Assembly (NCBI RefSeq): GCF_044810985.1
Contig: NZ_CP085242.1
Coordinates: 1,674,001-1,738,000, forward strand
Direction: 5' to 3'
DNA from: Marinospirillum sp031581385
Lineage (GTDB): Bacteria > Pseudomonadota > Gammaproteobacteria > Pseudomonadales > Halomonadaceae
Length of the DNA: 64,000 nt
In this document: one piece after another, positions 51,490 to 59,594 of the stretch
Layout: the number at the start of each line of letters is the position of its first letter
Position numbering within the stretch: the stretch's first letter is position 1
Program-made: the position numbers and the translations under genes
The notes under the pieces: generated by a model
Databases searched by the model: none
What the model was told of the DNA's origin: nothing
Seen by the model: the letters and a program-made list of their open reading frames with translations, nothing else

Positions 51490-52269
51490 CTAGGACAAGT
51501 GAGGTTTCAACTGACTGACCAACTGGCGAAAAGCCTTGGGGTTGGTGATCAGCAGACGACCTCGCTCACCCAGCCTGGGGGCGCCGGTCAGATCACCAGC
51601 CAGCCCCCCGGCTTCTTTTAAAATCAGCAGCGCAGGTGCCAGAGCCTGTTCATCCGCACCCAGAAAAATACCGGCATCCAACTGACCGGCAGCCACCGCA
51701 CAAATATCCAGGGTGTCACAGCCGGAGGCATAAAGTTGATTCACGCCCAGATGCTGCACCAGCTTGAGGTAATCGGGCAAAAGTTGCTCACGCAAACCGG
51801 CTGCGGGCAAAGGCAGGGCCGCTGCGGCCTGATCCGCCTTCCAGCCTTGAAGCACCCGGATGCGACGACCGTTCAGGGTCGCACCGCGACCGCGGCTGGC
51901 CAGGTATTCCTGTTCAGTCGCCGGATTCAGAAGCACGACATGCTCCAGACGGTCACGCTGATAGATGGAAATGGACAAGGCAAAAGACGGATAACCGCGC
52001 TGCAGGTTCGCCTCACCGGTCAGAGCATCCACTTCCCAGCAGATATCACCACTGCCTTCCAGCTTGACGCGTCGGCCTTTAAAGGAAGCATCCGGGTGGG
52101 CACGAACCAGTTGGCGTTCAATAGCCTGCTCAACCCGCTTGCCGCAGGTCTGCAAAAGTTCATCCAGGGTGTTGTCACTGCGCGCCAGATCCAGGCGCTC
52201 CAGCACGTGTTCATAGTGCTCGCTGACACTGCGGGCTGCGCGCAATGCCAATTGAAGAGTCGGGTGCAT
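51490..52269 (-). CDS. suhB: SuhB-like protein with degenerate active site
   Basis: A 259-residue member of the inositol monophosphatase family, in the place of suhB next to trmJ-cysE-iscR. The frame MHPTLQLALRAAR and GRGATLNGRRIRV are conserved. All three metal-binding motifs are lost: the EESG segment reads KLEGSGD, DPLDGT reads VDALTGEAN (80-88), and the PWDxAAG segment reads ADEQALAPA (205-213). Inositol phosphatase activity is therefore unlikely. E. coli SuhB has a second, non-catalytic role in ribosomal RNA antitermination with the Nus factors, which this protein may keep; that is inference. Confidence 0.88.
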   Translation of the reverse strand: MHPTLQLALRAARSVSEHYEHVLERLDLARSDNTLDELLQTCGKRVEQAIERQLVRAHPDASFKGRRVKLEGSGDICWEVDALTGEANLQRGYPSFALSISIYQRDRLEHVVLLNPATEQEYLASRGRGATLNGRRIRVLQGWKADQAAAALPLPAAGLREQLLPDYLKLVQHLGVNQLYASGCDTLDICAVAAGQLDAGIFLGADEQALAPALLILKEAGGLAGDLTGAPRLGERGRLLITNPKAFRQLVSQLKPHLS

Positions 52270-52285
52270 ACTTCACCGGCTGTGA

Positions 52286-52315
52286 TTGTTAAGGAACAAA
52301 GGGGAGGAGTATGAT
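52286..52315 (+). promoter_or_regulatory. Putative promoter of trmJ
   Basis: TTGTTA and TATGAT are 18 bases apart, about 65 bases before the trmJ ATG, between the divergent suhB-like gene and trmJ. Each element matches four to five of six consensus bases. Confidence 0.4.
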
Positions 52316-52378
52316 AGACGGTTTTCAGGTAATAACAAGCTGCAAAGCCTGTTTCAGGATATTTTTCAGGAAGCCTTC

Positions 52379-53158
52379 ATGTCAGTGCAAAGCTCGTTGC
52401 TGGATTCGGTTCGCATCATTCTGGTTGGCACCTCTCACCCTGGCAATATCGGTGGCGTGGCGCGGGCCATGAAAAACATGGGGCTCAAAGACCTCTGGCT
52501 GGTTGCTCCCCGAGCCCAGTTCCCCCACCCGGAAGCGGAGTTTCGCAGCTCGGGTGCCACGGATATTCTGGAGAACACCCAGGTTGCCGAACAGCTGGAA
52601 GACGCTTTGAGCGGTTGCACCCTGGTGGCCGGAACCAGCGCCCGTTCACGGCATATCCCCTGGCCACTGCTCAATCCTCGTGAATTGGCAGGGCGTTTGC
52701 ATGAAGAACTGGAGCAACCGCAGCATAAAGTGGCTCTGGTGTTTGGCCGTGAAGACCGGGGACTGAGTAATGAGGAACTGCATCTCTGTCACCTGCACGT
52801 CAATATACCCACCAACCCGGATTTCAGTTCACTGAATCTGGCTGCTGCGGTTCAGGTACTCAGCTACGAGCTGCGCATGTCGGTTCTCGAACATCAGGGG
52901 CAAACCGGGCAGGTTGCTGACCAGCCCTTTGGCACTCAATGGGATGCGCCTCTGGCGGACAGTCAGGCGTTGCAACGTTTTTTTGAACACCTGGAAACGA
53001 CCTTGATTGATATTGACTTTCATGACCCCGATAATCCCAGACAACTGATGAGCCGCCTGCGCCGCCTTTATTTGCGCGCCCGACCCGACACCACCGAGAT
53101 CAACATGCTGCGCGGCATTCTCACCAGCACCCAAAAGGTTGCCGGTACCAAAAAGTGA
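52379..53158 (+). CDS. trmJ: tRNA (cytidine/uridine-2'-O)-methyltransferase TrmJ
   Basis: A 259-residue SPOUT methyltransferase that methylates the ribose of position 32 in several tRNAs. SPOUT motifs are LVGTSHPGNIGGVARAMKNMG at the start, LVAGTSARSR, VFGREDRGLSNEEL and SSLNLAAAVQVLSYE, which form the knotted SAM site. The C-terminal helical domain follows. ATG 52379 has AGGAAG six bases upstream and begins at the conserved N-terminus; an earlier in-frame start at 52286 was rejected. It is followed at once by cysE. Confidence 0.96.
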   Translation: MSVQSSLLDSVRIILVGTSHPGNIGGVARAMKNMGLKDLWLVAPRAQFPHPEAEFRSSGATDILENTQVAEQLEDALSGCTLVAGTSARSRHIPWPLLNPRELAGRLHEELEQPQHKVALVFGREDRGLSNEELHLCHLHVNIPTNPDFSSLNLAAAVQVLSYELRMSVLEHQGQTGQVADQPFGTQWDAPLADSQALQRFFEHLETTLIDIDFHDPDNPRQLMSRLRRLYLRARPDTTEINMLRGILTSTQKVAGTKK

Positions 53159-53166
53159 GACGCTTG

Positions 53167-54009
53167 ATGTTCCAACAAATCCGAGACGATATTAACAGTG
53201 TTTTCGACCGCGATCCGGCGGCACGCAACTGGTTTGAGGTATTGACCACCTACCCCGGCCTGCATGCCTTGCTGTTCCACCGTTGCAATCACTGGCTGTG
53301 GAAAAAGGGTCTGAAATGGCTGGCACGCTGGATGTCCACCTGGGCACGCTGGCTGACCGGCATTGAAATCCACCCCGGTGCCCGTATCGGCCAGCGTTTC
53401 TTTATTGATCACGGCATGGGCGTGGTCATCGGTGAAACCGCCGAAATCGGCGATGATGTGACGCTTTATCACGGTGTGACCCTGGGCGGCACCAGCTGGA
53501 ACAAGGGCAAACGCCACCCCACTCTGGAAGAAGGGGTGATCGTTGGAGCCGGAGCCAAAATTCTCGGCCCCTTTACCGTGGGCAGGGGTGCCAAAATCGG
53601 TTCCAATGCCGTCATCACCAAGGAAGTGCCTGCCGGAGCCACCGTCGTCGGTATTCCTGGCCGCATCGTCATGCGTGCCCAGCCGGATGAGCCCGATGCC
53701 GACCTGCAGGTGGACCCGGAACTGCGCGCTGCCGCCCACAAACGCTTCGGCTTTGATGCCTACGGCATCAGCGAGGAAATGCCGGACCCGGTGGCCAAGT
53801 CCATTCGTGGCCTGCTTGACCACATGCATGCCGTTGACGAACGCATGGGGCAAATCTGCCATGCCTTGCACCGCCTGGACAGCAATTTCCATGAAGAGGA
53901 TCTTCCTGAATTGAGCCAGGACGACCTTCCTGAAGACGGGGATATCTGTGCACTTTGCGGGCTGGAAGAAATAGGGCGCAAAAAAGGCAGTAAAACCTCC
54001 GATCCTTAA
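53167..54009 (+). CDS. cysE: Serine O-acetyltransferase
   Basis: A 280-residue enzyme that makes O-acetylserine for cysteine synthesis. The left-handed beta-helix of hexapeptide repeats runs from about residue 60 to 165, with the catalytic His in FFIDHGMGVVIGETAEIGDDV and YHGVTLGGTSWNKGKRHPT. A C-terminal extension of about 100 residues, ending in a CALCGLEE stretch, is longer than in E. coli CysE. ATG 53167 starts the usual MFQQIRDDI; a GTG at 53155 overlapping the trmJ stop is an alternative. Cysteine supply fits the iscRS genes downstream. Confidence 0.96.
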   Translation: MFQQIRDDINSVFDRDPAARNWFEVLTTYPGLHALLFHRCNHWLWKKGLKWLARWMSTWARWLTGIEIHPGARIGQRFFIDHGMGVVIGETAEIGDDVTLYHGVTLGGTSWNKGKRHPTLEEGVIVGAGAKILGPFTVGRGAKIGSNAVITKEVPAGATVVGIPGRIVMRAQPDEPDADLQVDPELRAAAHKRFGFDAYGISEEMPDPVAKSIRGLLDHMHAVDERMGQICHALHRLDSNFHEEDLPELSQDDLPEDGDICALCGLEEIGRKKGSKTSDP

Positions 54010-54016
54010 CGCCTTA

Positions 54017-54049
54017 TTACTTGACTAAAATACACGGTCTTTGCATAAT
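54017..54049 (+). promoter_or_regulatory. iscR promoter with type 1 IscR site
   Basis: TTGACT at 54021 and CATAAT at 54044 are 17 bases apart, a good sigma70 promoter. The 21 bases at 54017-54037 match about 18 of the type 1 IscR consensus ATASYYGACTRWWWYAGTCRR and overlap the -35 element, which predicts autorepression by [2Fe-2S]-IscR. Confidence 0.8.
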
Positions 54050-54081
54050 CATCAGACTTACCATCTATAGGGGCTAACGCC

Positions 54082-54552
54082 ATGAGACTGACCACCAAAG
54101 GCCGTTATGCGGTTACCGCCATGCTGGACCTGGCTTTAAATGCCCGCAAGGGTCCGGTTTCCCTGGCCGATATTTCCACTCGCCAGGAAATTTCCCTGTC
54201 CTATCTGGAGCAGCTTTTTGCCCGTCTGAGACGCAATGAGCTGGTCACCAGTGTGCGCGGCCCCGGTGGTGGTTATCAGCTAGCCAGAGAAAGTCAGCAG
54301 ATTTATGTGGCCCAGGTGATTGATGCCGTCAATGAATCTGTCGATGCCACCCGTTGCCGTGGTAAGGGAGACTGCCGTCAGGGGCATACCTGCCTGACCC
54401 ACCACCTCTGGTGCCAGCTGTCTGACCAGATTCACGAATTTCTCAGCAGTATCAGCCTGGCCGAACTGGTCTCCAAGGAAGAAAGCCTGCGTAAGGAAAT
54501 TGCCCGGAACCAGCAGCCTGAAGACAATAAAATTCAGCTCTCCGTGGTATAA
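54082..54552 (+). CDS. iscR: Iron-sulfur cluster regulator IscR
   Basis: A 156-residue Rrf2-family repressor that senses cluster status. The winged-helix part has MRLTTKGRYAVTAMLDLA and ISLSYLEQLFARLRRNELVTSVRGPGGGYQLAR; the [2Fe-2S] ligands Cys92, Cys98 and Cys104 sit in RCRGKGDCRQGHTC as in E. coli. A type 1 IscR site overlaps its promoter. iscS follows after 11 bases. Confidence 0.98.
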   Translation: MRLTTKGRYAVTAMLDLALNARKGPVSLADISTRQEISLSYLEQLFARLRRNELVTSVRGPGGGYQLARESQQIYVAQVIDAVNESVDATRCRGKGDCRQGHTCLTHHLWCQLSDQIHEFLSSISLAELVSKEESLRKEIARNQQPEDNKIQLSVV

Positions 54553-54563
54553 AAAACCTGACG

Positions 54564-55706
54564 ATGACACCTATTTATCTGGATTACGCTGCCACCACGC
54601 CTGCAGCTTCTGAAGTAGCCGATAAAATGGCCGGTTACCTGACTAGGGACGGCTGTTTTGCCAATCCGGCTTCACGCTCACACCTGGCAGGCTGGCAGGC
54701 CGAGCAGGCTGTGGAAAAGGCACGCCGCCAGGTCGCTGATTTAATCAATGCTGACCTGCGGGAAATTGTCTGGACCTCCGGTGCCACCGAAGCCAACAAT
54801 CTGGCCCTGATTGGCGCGGCGCGTGCCAACCCCAGTCGTGGCCGACATATCATCACTTCAGCCATTGAACACAAAGCGGTGCTGGACACCTGCACCTGGC
54901 TGGAAAAACAAGGCTGGGAAATCACCCGCCTGAAGCCGGATCAACAAGGGCAAATCAAAGCCCAACAGGTTGCTGAAGCCCTGCGTGAAGACACCTTGAT
55001 GGTGTCCCTGATGCTGGTGAACAATGAACTGGGAACGGTAAACCCCTTGGCCCAGATCAGTGAACTCCTGGCCGACCACCCCTGTTTATTGCATGTGGAT
55101 GCTGCCCAGGCAGTCGGTAAACTGCCTGTGGACGTCAAGGCCCTGCAAATTGATTTACTGTCCCTGAGTGGCCACAAATTTTATGGCCCCAAAGGAGTCG
55201 GTGCCCTTTATGTGCGCCGTGAGCCACCGGTTCATCTGGAAGCTCTGATTCATGGCGGCGGTCACGAACGCGGAATGCGCTCAGGCACTCTGCCCACCCA
55301 TCAACTGGTGGGCATCGGTGAAGCTGCACAACTGGCCAAGGAGCAAATGCAGGCGGATGCCCAGCATATCAGCCAGTGTCGCAAGGCTTTTCTGGAGCAA
55401 CTGGATCAGCGTTTTTATACGCAGACCGCAGCCAACCCCGGCAACTGGCCGGGCATCATCAACCTGGCCTTTCCCGGTGTCGAGGCAGAAACCCTGATTC
55501 TGGCCCTGCCCGACCTGGCGGTTTCTACCGGATCGGCATGCAACTCTGCGACCGTAGATCCGTCTTATGTATTAACCGCTCTGGGATTGCCCAGAGCCCT
55601 GGCACTGAGTTCTGTACGTTTCAGTTTTGGCCGCTACCTGTCTCTGGCACAAGCCGAAGAAGCAGGACGACAGGTCAATCAGGCTTTAGAACGCCTGAAT
55701 TCTTAA
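54564..55706 (+). CDS. iscS: Cysteine desulfurase, IscS-like, C-terminally short
   Basis: A 380-residue PLP enzyme that takes sulfur from cysteine. It has LDYAATTP at the start, EHKAV, the PLP Lys205 in SLSGHKFYGPKG and the persulfide Cys326 in STGSACNSATVDPSYVL, a class I IscS/NifS type. It ends near QVNQALERLNS and lacks the roughly 20-residue C-terminal tail that in E. coli IscS (404 residues) binds IscU. The next gene is iscA, only 18 bases on; there is no iscU. It could feed IscA, a SUF scaffold elsewhere or tRNA thiolation. Confidence 0.92.
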   Translation: MTPIYLDYAATTPAASEVADKMAGYLTRDGCFANPASRSHLAGWQAEQAVEKARRQVADLINADLREIVWTSGATEANNLALIGAARANPSRGRHIITSAIEHKAVLDTCTWLEKQGWEITRLKPDQQGQIKAQQVAEALREDTLMVSLMLVNNELGTVNPLAQISELLADHPCLLHVDAAQAVGKLPVDVKALQIDLLSLSGHKFYGPKGVGALYVRREPPVHLEALIHGGGHERGMRSGTLPTHQLVGIGEAAQLAKEQMQADAQHISQCRKAFLEQLDQRFYTQTAANPGNWPGIINLAFPGVEAETLILALPDLAVSTGSACNSATVDPSYVLTALGLPRALALSSVRFSFGRYLSLAQAEEAGRQVNQALERLNS

Positions 55707-55724
55707 CAAAGAGGTTTAGTTATC

Positions 55725-56048
55725 ATGTCTGTATCCATCACAGCCTCAGCAGCAGAGCACATCAGCAAATGCCTGAAAGACCGCGGGCAAGGTGAAGGTC
55801 TTCGGGTCAAGGTCAAGCCCAGTGGCTGTTCCGGCTACTCCTACGTGCTGGACTTTGCTGACCACATAGAAGCCAATGATGAAGTCTTTGAGGATCAGGG
55901 TGTGAAAATCCTGGTCGATAAAGACAGTCTGCCTATTCTGGAAGGCACGGAAGTTGATTATGTTCAGGAAGGCCTGAACCGCTTCTTTCGCTTCAACAAT
56001 CCGCGCGTCAAAGACGAGTGTGGTTGTGGGGAAAGCTTCAGCGTATAA
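55725..56048 (+). CDS. iscA: Iron-sulfur cluster carrier IscA/ErpA-like
   Basis: A 107-residue A-type carrier that passes clusters to apoproteins. The three conserved Cys are in KPSGCSGYSYVLDF and DECGCGESF, as in IscA (Cys35, Cys99, Cys101). AGAGG precedes the ATG. It follows iscS directly and precedes ndk by 44 bases. Lack of iscU, hscB, hscA and fdx next to it is unusual. Whether it is IscA, SufA or ErpA in role cannot be told from sequence. Confidence 0.92.
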   Translation: MSVSITASAAEHISKCLKDRGQGEGLRVKVKPSGCSGYSYVLDFADHIEANDEVFEDQGVKILVDKDSLPILEGTEVDYVQEGLNRFFRFNNPRVKDECGCGESFSV

Positions 56049-56092
56049 TTGCGCCGAAAGTTTAACCCCAAGAACCCACTCTGGAGATTTAC

Positions 56093-56521
56093 ATGGCTGT
56101 TGAGCGTACGCTATCCATTATCAAACCTGATGCTGTTGCCAAAAACGTGATTGGCGAAATCCTGTCCCGTTTTGAAAAAGCAGGCCTGAATATTGTTGCC
56201 GCCAAGATGCAACATCTGAGCCGTGAACAGGCTGAAGGCTTTTACGCTGAGCACAAAGAGCGTCCCTTCTTCAAGGATCTGGTCAGCTTCATGACCTCCG
56301 GCCCGGTTGTCGTTCAGGTCCTGGAAGGTGAAAATGCCATTGCCCAGAATCGTGATCTGATGGGTGCCACCAACCCCAAAGAAGCCGCAGCCGGAACCAT
56401 CCGTGCCGACTTTGCCAATTCCATTGATGCCAATGCCGTGCACGGTTCTGATTCCCCTGAGTCAGCGGCCCGTGAAATTGCTTATTTTTTCAGCGCTGAT
56501 GAGATCTGCCCACGCGGCTAA
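56093..56521 (+). CDS. ndk: Nucleoside diphosphate kinase
   Basis: A 142-residue kinase that keeps nucleoside triphosphate pools in balance by moving the terminal phosphate through a His intermediate. The signature ending NAVHGSDSPESA near residue 117 holds the active-site His. The opening ERTLSIIKPDAVAKNVIG is also conserved. GGAG lies about seven bases before the ATG. ndk-rlmN-pilW-rodZ-ispG-hisS is the normal gammaproteobacterial order. Confidence 0.98.
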   Translation: MAVERTLSIIKPDAVAKNVIGEILSRFEKAGLNIVAAKMQHLSREQAEGFYAEHKERPFFKDLVSFMTSGPVVVQVLEGENAIAQNRDLMGATNPKEAAAGTIRADFANSIDANAVHGSDSPESAAREIAYFFSADEICPRG

Positions 56522-56541
56522 TTGCGCCTGAAAAACACCAG

Positions 56542-56573
56542 AAAAAGGGGTAGCCTAGAAAGGCCGCCCCTTT
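56542..56573 (+). terminator. Hairpin after ndk, possible weak terminator
   Basis: AAAGGGG pairs with CCCCTTT around an inner GCCT-AGAA-AGGC hairpin. Only three T residues follow, so termination is probably partial, and rlmN may be read through. Confidence 0.5.
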
Positions 56574-56642
56574 GCTGCTTGTAACCCGGACGATTTTTCG
56601 CCAAACTTCTCCCCCGAACACCCGCTGCCGCAGGCATTCAAG

Positions 56643-57815
56643 ATGACGCCGAACAAACCAGAAACACCCGAGACACCGATTCAGGAAAAAACCAACCTGC
56701 TGGGTATGACCCTGGCCGAGCTGGAAGCCTTTTTCCTGCAGTTGGGTGAAAAGAAATTTCGGGCTGCCCAGGTCATGAAATGGATGCATCACCGCTGTGC
56801 GGCCAGCTTTGATGAGATGACTGACCTCAGCAAGAAACTGCGTGAAAAGCTACAAACCTGTGCCGAAGTTCGCCCACCCAAAGTGGTTCTGGAAGACATC
56901 TCCAGTGACGGTACACGCAAGTGGGTATTGGAAGTGGGAGATGGCAGCCACGTGGAAACCGTGCTGATTCCAGCCGGCGGCAATCGCCGTACGCTTTGCG
57001 TTTCCTCCCAGGTGGGCTGCTCCCTGGATTGCTCTTTCTGTTCCACCGGCAAACAGGGATTCCAACGCAACCTTACCCCGGCAGAAATCATCGGCCAGGT
57101 CTGGGTCGCACAGAAATCCTTTGGCCCCCGCAAAGATAGCGGCAACCGCCCGGTCACCAATGTGGTCATGATGGGCATGGGTGAACCCCTGATGAACTAC
57201 CAGCCGGTACTCAGTGCCATGCAGATCATGCTGGAAGACAACGGCTATGGAATATCCAAGCGCCGGGTGACGGTTTCCACCTCCGGCCTGGTGCCGCAAT
57301 TGGACAAACTGGGTGATGAAATTGATGTCTCCCTGGCTATTTCCCTGCATGCACCCAATGACGAATTGCGCAACCAATTGGTACCCATCAACAAAAAATA
57401 TCCGATTCACGAGTTGATTGCGGCCTGTCAGCGCTACCTGAAAAAATGCGGCGATTCCCGCGAAGTCACTATAGAATACACCCTGATGGCGGGAATCAAT
57501 GACCAGCAGGAGCACGCTCTGGAGCTGGCCAGAATCCTCAAGCCACTGCCCTGTAAAATCAACCTCATCCCCTTCAACCCTTTTCCACATTCCGGGTATG
57601 AGCGGCCTTCGCGCAATCAGGTCATGCGTTTCCAGAACTGGCTGCACGAGCAGGGCTACTCGGCCCCCATTCGGACAACACGGGGCGATGACATAGACGC
57701 TGCCTGCGGACAACTGGTGGGGCGGGTTCAGGACAAAACCCGGCGCAGTGCACGCTACGCTGAGGAACGCATTCCGGCCGCCCTGGTTGACAGCAACTGG
57801 CCATCTGCCGGTTAA
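56643..57815 (+). CDS. rlmN: Dual-specificity 23S rRNA/tRNA methyltransferase RlmN
   Basis: A 390-residue radical SAM enzyme that methylates C2 of A2503 in 23S rRNA and A37 in tRNAs. The 4Fe-4S site is CSLDCSFCSTGKQGF near residue 124, and the second catalytic Cys is in RGDDIDAACGQL near the end; GEPLMNY is the GxP SAM motif. ATG 56643 has no good ribosome-binding site; the next in-frame ATG is within conserved sequence, so the first was kept. It has normal length. Confidence 0.97.
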   Translation: MTPNKPETPETPIQEKTNLLGMTLAELEAFFLQLGEKKFRAAQVMKWMHHRCAASFDEMTDLSKKLREKLQTCAEVRPPKVVLEDISSDGTRKWVLEVGDGSHVETVLIPAGGNRRTLCVSSQVGCSLDCSFCSTGKQGFQRNLTPAEIIGQVWVAQKSFGPRKDSGNRPVTNVVMMGMGEPLMNYQPVLSAMQIMLEDNGYGISKRRVTVSTSGLVPQLDKLGDEIDVSLAISLHAPNDELRNQLVPINKKYPIHELIAACQRYLKKCGDSREVTIEYTLMAGINDQQEHALELARILKPLPCKINLIPFNPFPHSGYERPSRNQVMRFQNWLHEQGYSAPIRTTRGDDIDAACGQLVGRVQDKTRRSARYAEERIPAALVDSNWPSAG

Positions 57816-57826
57816 GAGGACAATCC

Positions 57827-58543
57827 ATGCGACGCCTGGCTCTGCCACTACTCCTGCTTTTGCTCTTGACGGCCTGTGCCAGTAAGCCGCCCTGGGAAAA
57901 AACCGATCCAGACCAACAGGCCGATGCTTACGCCAACCTGGGCATGGGTTATCTGGAACAGGAACAATACAGCCGTTCCCTGCGGGAATTTGGCAGAGCA
58001 CTGGATTTACGCCCCAGACACGCGCAAGCTCTGCACGGCATGGCGCTGACCCTGCAGGAACAGGGTGAAAACCAGCTTGCAGAAAACTACTTTAAACAAG
58101 TTTTACAAGTTGACCCCAAGAATACAGCTGCCAGAAACAATTATGCCGCTTTTTTATTTGAACAAAGCCGTTATGATGAAGCACGCGCTGAGTTCGAGCT
58201 GGCCAGCAAAGATATCTTTTACCCAAACCGGGCCATGATTTTTGAAAACCTGGGTTATGTTGCGCTGGAACAAGACAAGCCGTCCCTGGCCATAGAATAC
58301 TTTCAGCGCTGCCTGGCTCTGGATCGCAACCGGATCAATGCGCACAGGGAATTGTTGCGCCTTCAACTGCCGACAGACACAGAGGCTGCCAAAAAACACT
58401 GGCAGTTCCTGGAGCAAGCAGGTATTCGTGACAGAGACAGTCTGGAGCTGGGCCTGGAGCTGGCCAAAAAAACCGGAAACCAGCAGGAAAAAGAGCGTCT
58501 ACAAGAGCTCTTGAGTGCCCGGCAAAATGACAACAACCACTAG
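57827..58543 (+). CDS. pilW: Type IV pilus biogenesis/stability lipoprotein PilW
   Basis: A 238-residue outer-membrane lipoprotein, also called PilF, that helps the PilQ secretin reach the outer membrane and multimerise. The signal ends in LTAC (Cys17). At least four TPRs follow, such as ADAYANLGMGYLEQEQYSRSLREFGRALDLRPRHAQALHG. AGAGGA stands before the ATG. The gene sits between rlmN and rodZ as in other gammaproteobacteria that make type IV pili; the pil structural genes are not in this window. Confidence 0.94.
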   Translation: MRRLALPLLLLLLLTACASKPPWEKTDPDQQADAYANLGMGYLEQEQYSRSLREFGRALDLRPRHAQALHGMALTLQEQGENQLAENYFKQVLQVDPKNTAARNNYAAFLFEQSRYDEARAEFELASKDIFYPNRAMIFENLGYVALEQDKPSLAIEYFQRCLALDRNRINAHRELLRLQLPTDTEAAKKHWQFLEQAGIRDRDSLELGLELAKKTGNQQEKERLQELLSARQNDNNH

Positions 58544-58574
58544 GCCTTCTGCTTAACTGAGGATTCCTGACACC

Positions 58575-59576
58575 ATGACAGAGACACAGCAAGACGAACA
58601 GCCCAAGGCTGATTCAGAACACCAAGAGCAACCTCGCCCCAACTGCAGCAGACCCGGCGAACTGCTCAGAAAGGCCCGTGAAGCTCAGGGTCTGACCCAG
58701 GCTGAAGTTGCCAAGCAACTCAACTTTTTGCCTGTGTATGTGCCTTCACTGGAAAACGAAAAGTTTGACGTTCTGCACAACAAAACCTTTATCAAAGGCT
58801 ACATGCGAGCCTATGCACGCTTCCTGAAAATTGATGCCGAAGAAGTGCTGCGCTGCTTTTCAGAACATCACCCTGAACTGGAAAACCAGGAGCGCATTCA
58901 ACCCGTCGAAGGGATAAAGCCCCCCAAATCACGCAATCTGGTTTTCAAGGTTTTTACCCTGCTGATCGTCCTGACCCTGATTGCCGTTATTATTCTCTGG
59001 TGGCAAAGCCGCAACCTTGAGCCCCTGCCCTCACTGACCAATCAGGATGTTCAGGTCGACACCCTGGATGGCGACACCATCAGTGCGCCCATGGGCCAGG
59101 CTGAGGAAGAACGCAGCGCTGAAACGGCCGAACAGCTTGATTCCCAGCAGGAAACCAGCACCCCCATCATGGAACTGCGCAGCCAGGAAGAACCCCGCCA
59201 GCTGGAGGCCTTGCCTGAGGAGGAGGAACCCCAGGTGACGGAAGTGCAACCCGTAGAACCCGCTCAGAGCGAGGCTCCGCCAGCACCTGAAGCACGCAGT
59301 TTCAGTGGTGATCCGGAAGAAATCACTGCCGGAAGCAGCAACCTGGTAGCCCTGCGCTTCAACGATGACTGCTGGACAGAAGTGCGGGATCAACAGGATC
59401 GGGTGCTGCACGCCAATCTGAATCGCGCTGGTGACACCCTGCTCCTTGAAGGTGACCCACCCTTCAGAATGGTGTTTGGCCAGGGCAGCGCTGTGGAAGT
59501 CTTTTACCAGGGGGAAGCCCTGGACTTTGCTCATCGTATCCGCCCCAATGGTTACGCTTCGATTACTGTAGAATAA
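58575..59576 (+). CDS. rodZ: Cell-shape protein RodZ
   Basis: A 333-residue membrane protein that couples MreB to the elongation machinery. It has an N-terminal HTH_25 domain (ELLRKAREAQGLTQAEVAKQLNFLPVYVPSLEN, about residues 30-100), one membrane helix near 122-142 (VFTLLIVLTLIAVIILW), an acidic Pro/Glu-rich periplasmic linker, and the DUF4115 domain at the end (NDDCWTEVRDQQDRVLHA). The domain plan and gene order match other gammaproteobacterial RodZ proteins. Confidence 0.95.
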   Translation: MTETQQDEQPKADSEHQEQPRPNCSRPGELLRKAREAQGLTQAEVAKQLNFLPVYVPSLENEKFDVLHNKTFIKGYMRAYARFLKIDAEEVLRCFSEHHPELENQERIQPVEGIKPPKSRNLVFKVFTLLIVLTLIAVIILWWQSRNLEPLPSLTNQDVQVDTLDGDTISAPMGQAEEERSAETAEQLDSQQETSTPIMELRSQEEPRQLEALPEEEEPQVTEVQPVEPAQSEAPPAPEARSFSGDPEEITAGSSNLVALRFNDDCWTEVRDQQDRVLHANLNRAGDTLLLEGDPPFRMVFGQGSAVEVFYQGEALDFAHRIRPNGYASITVE

Positions 59577-59594
59577 CTCCCTGACGGTCTACTC

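Noticed and set aside
55707..55724. Broken or frameshifted iscU between iscS and iscA
   Set aside because: Only 18 bases separate the two genes, so no remnant can be hidden there.
56850..58001. 383-codon frame antisense to rlmN
   Set aside because: No family resemblance, and it lies across the conserved radical SAM gene and the start of pilW.
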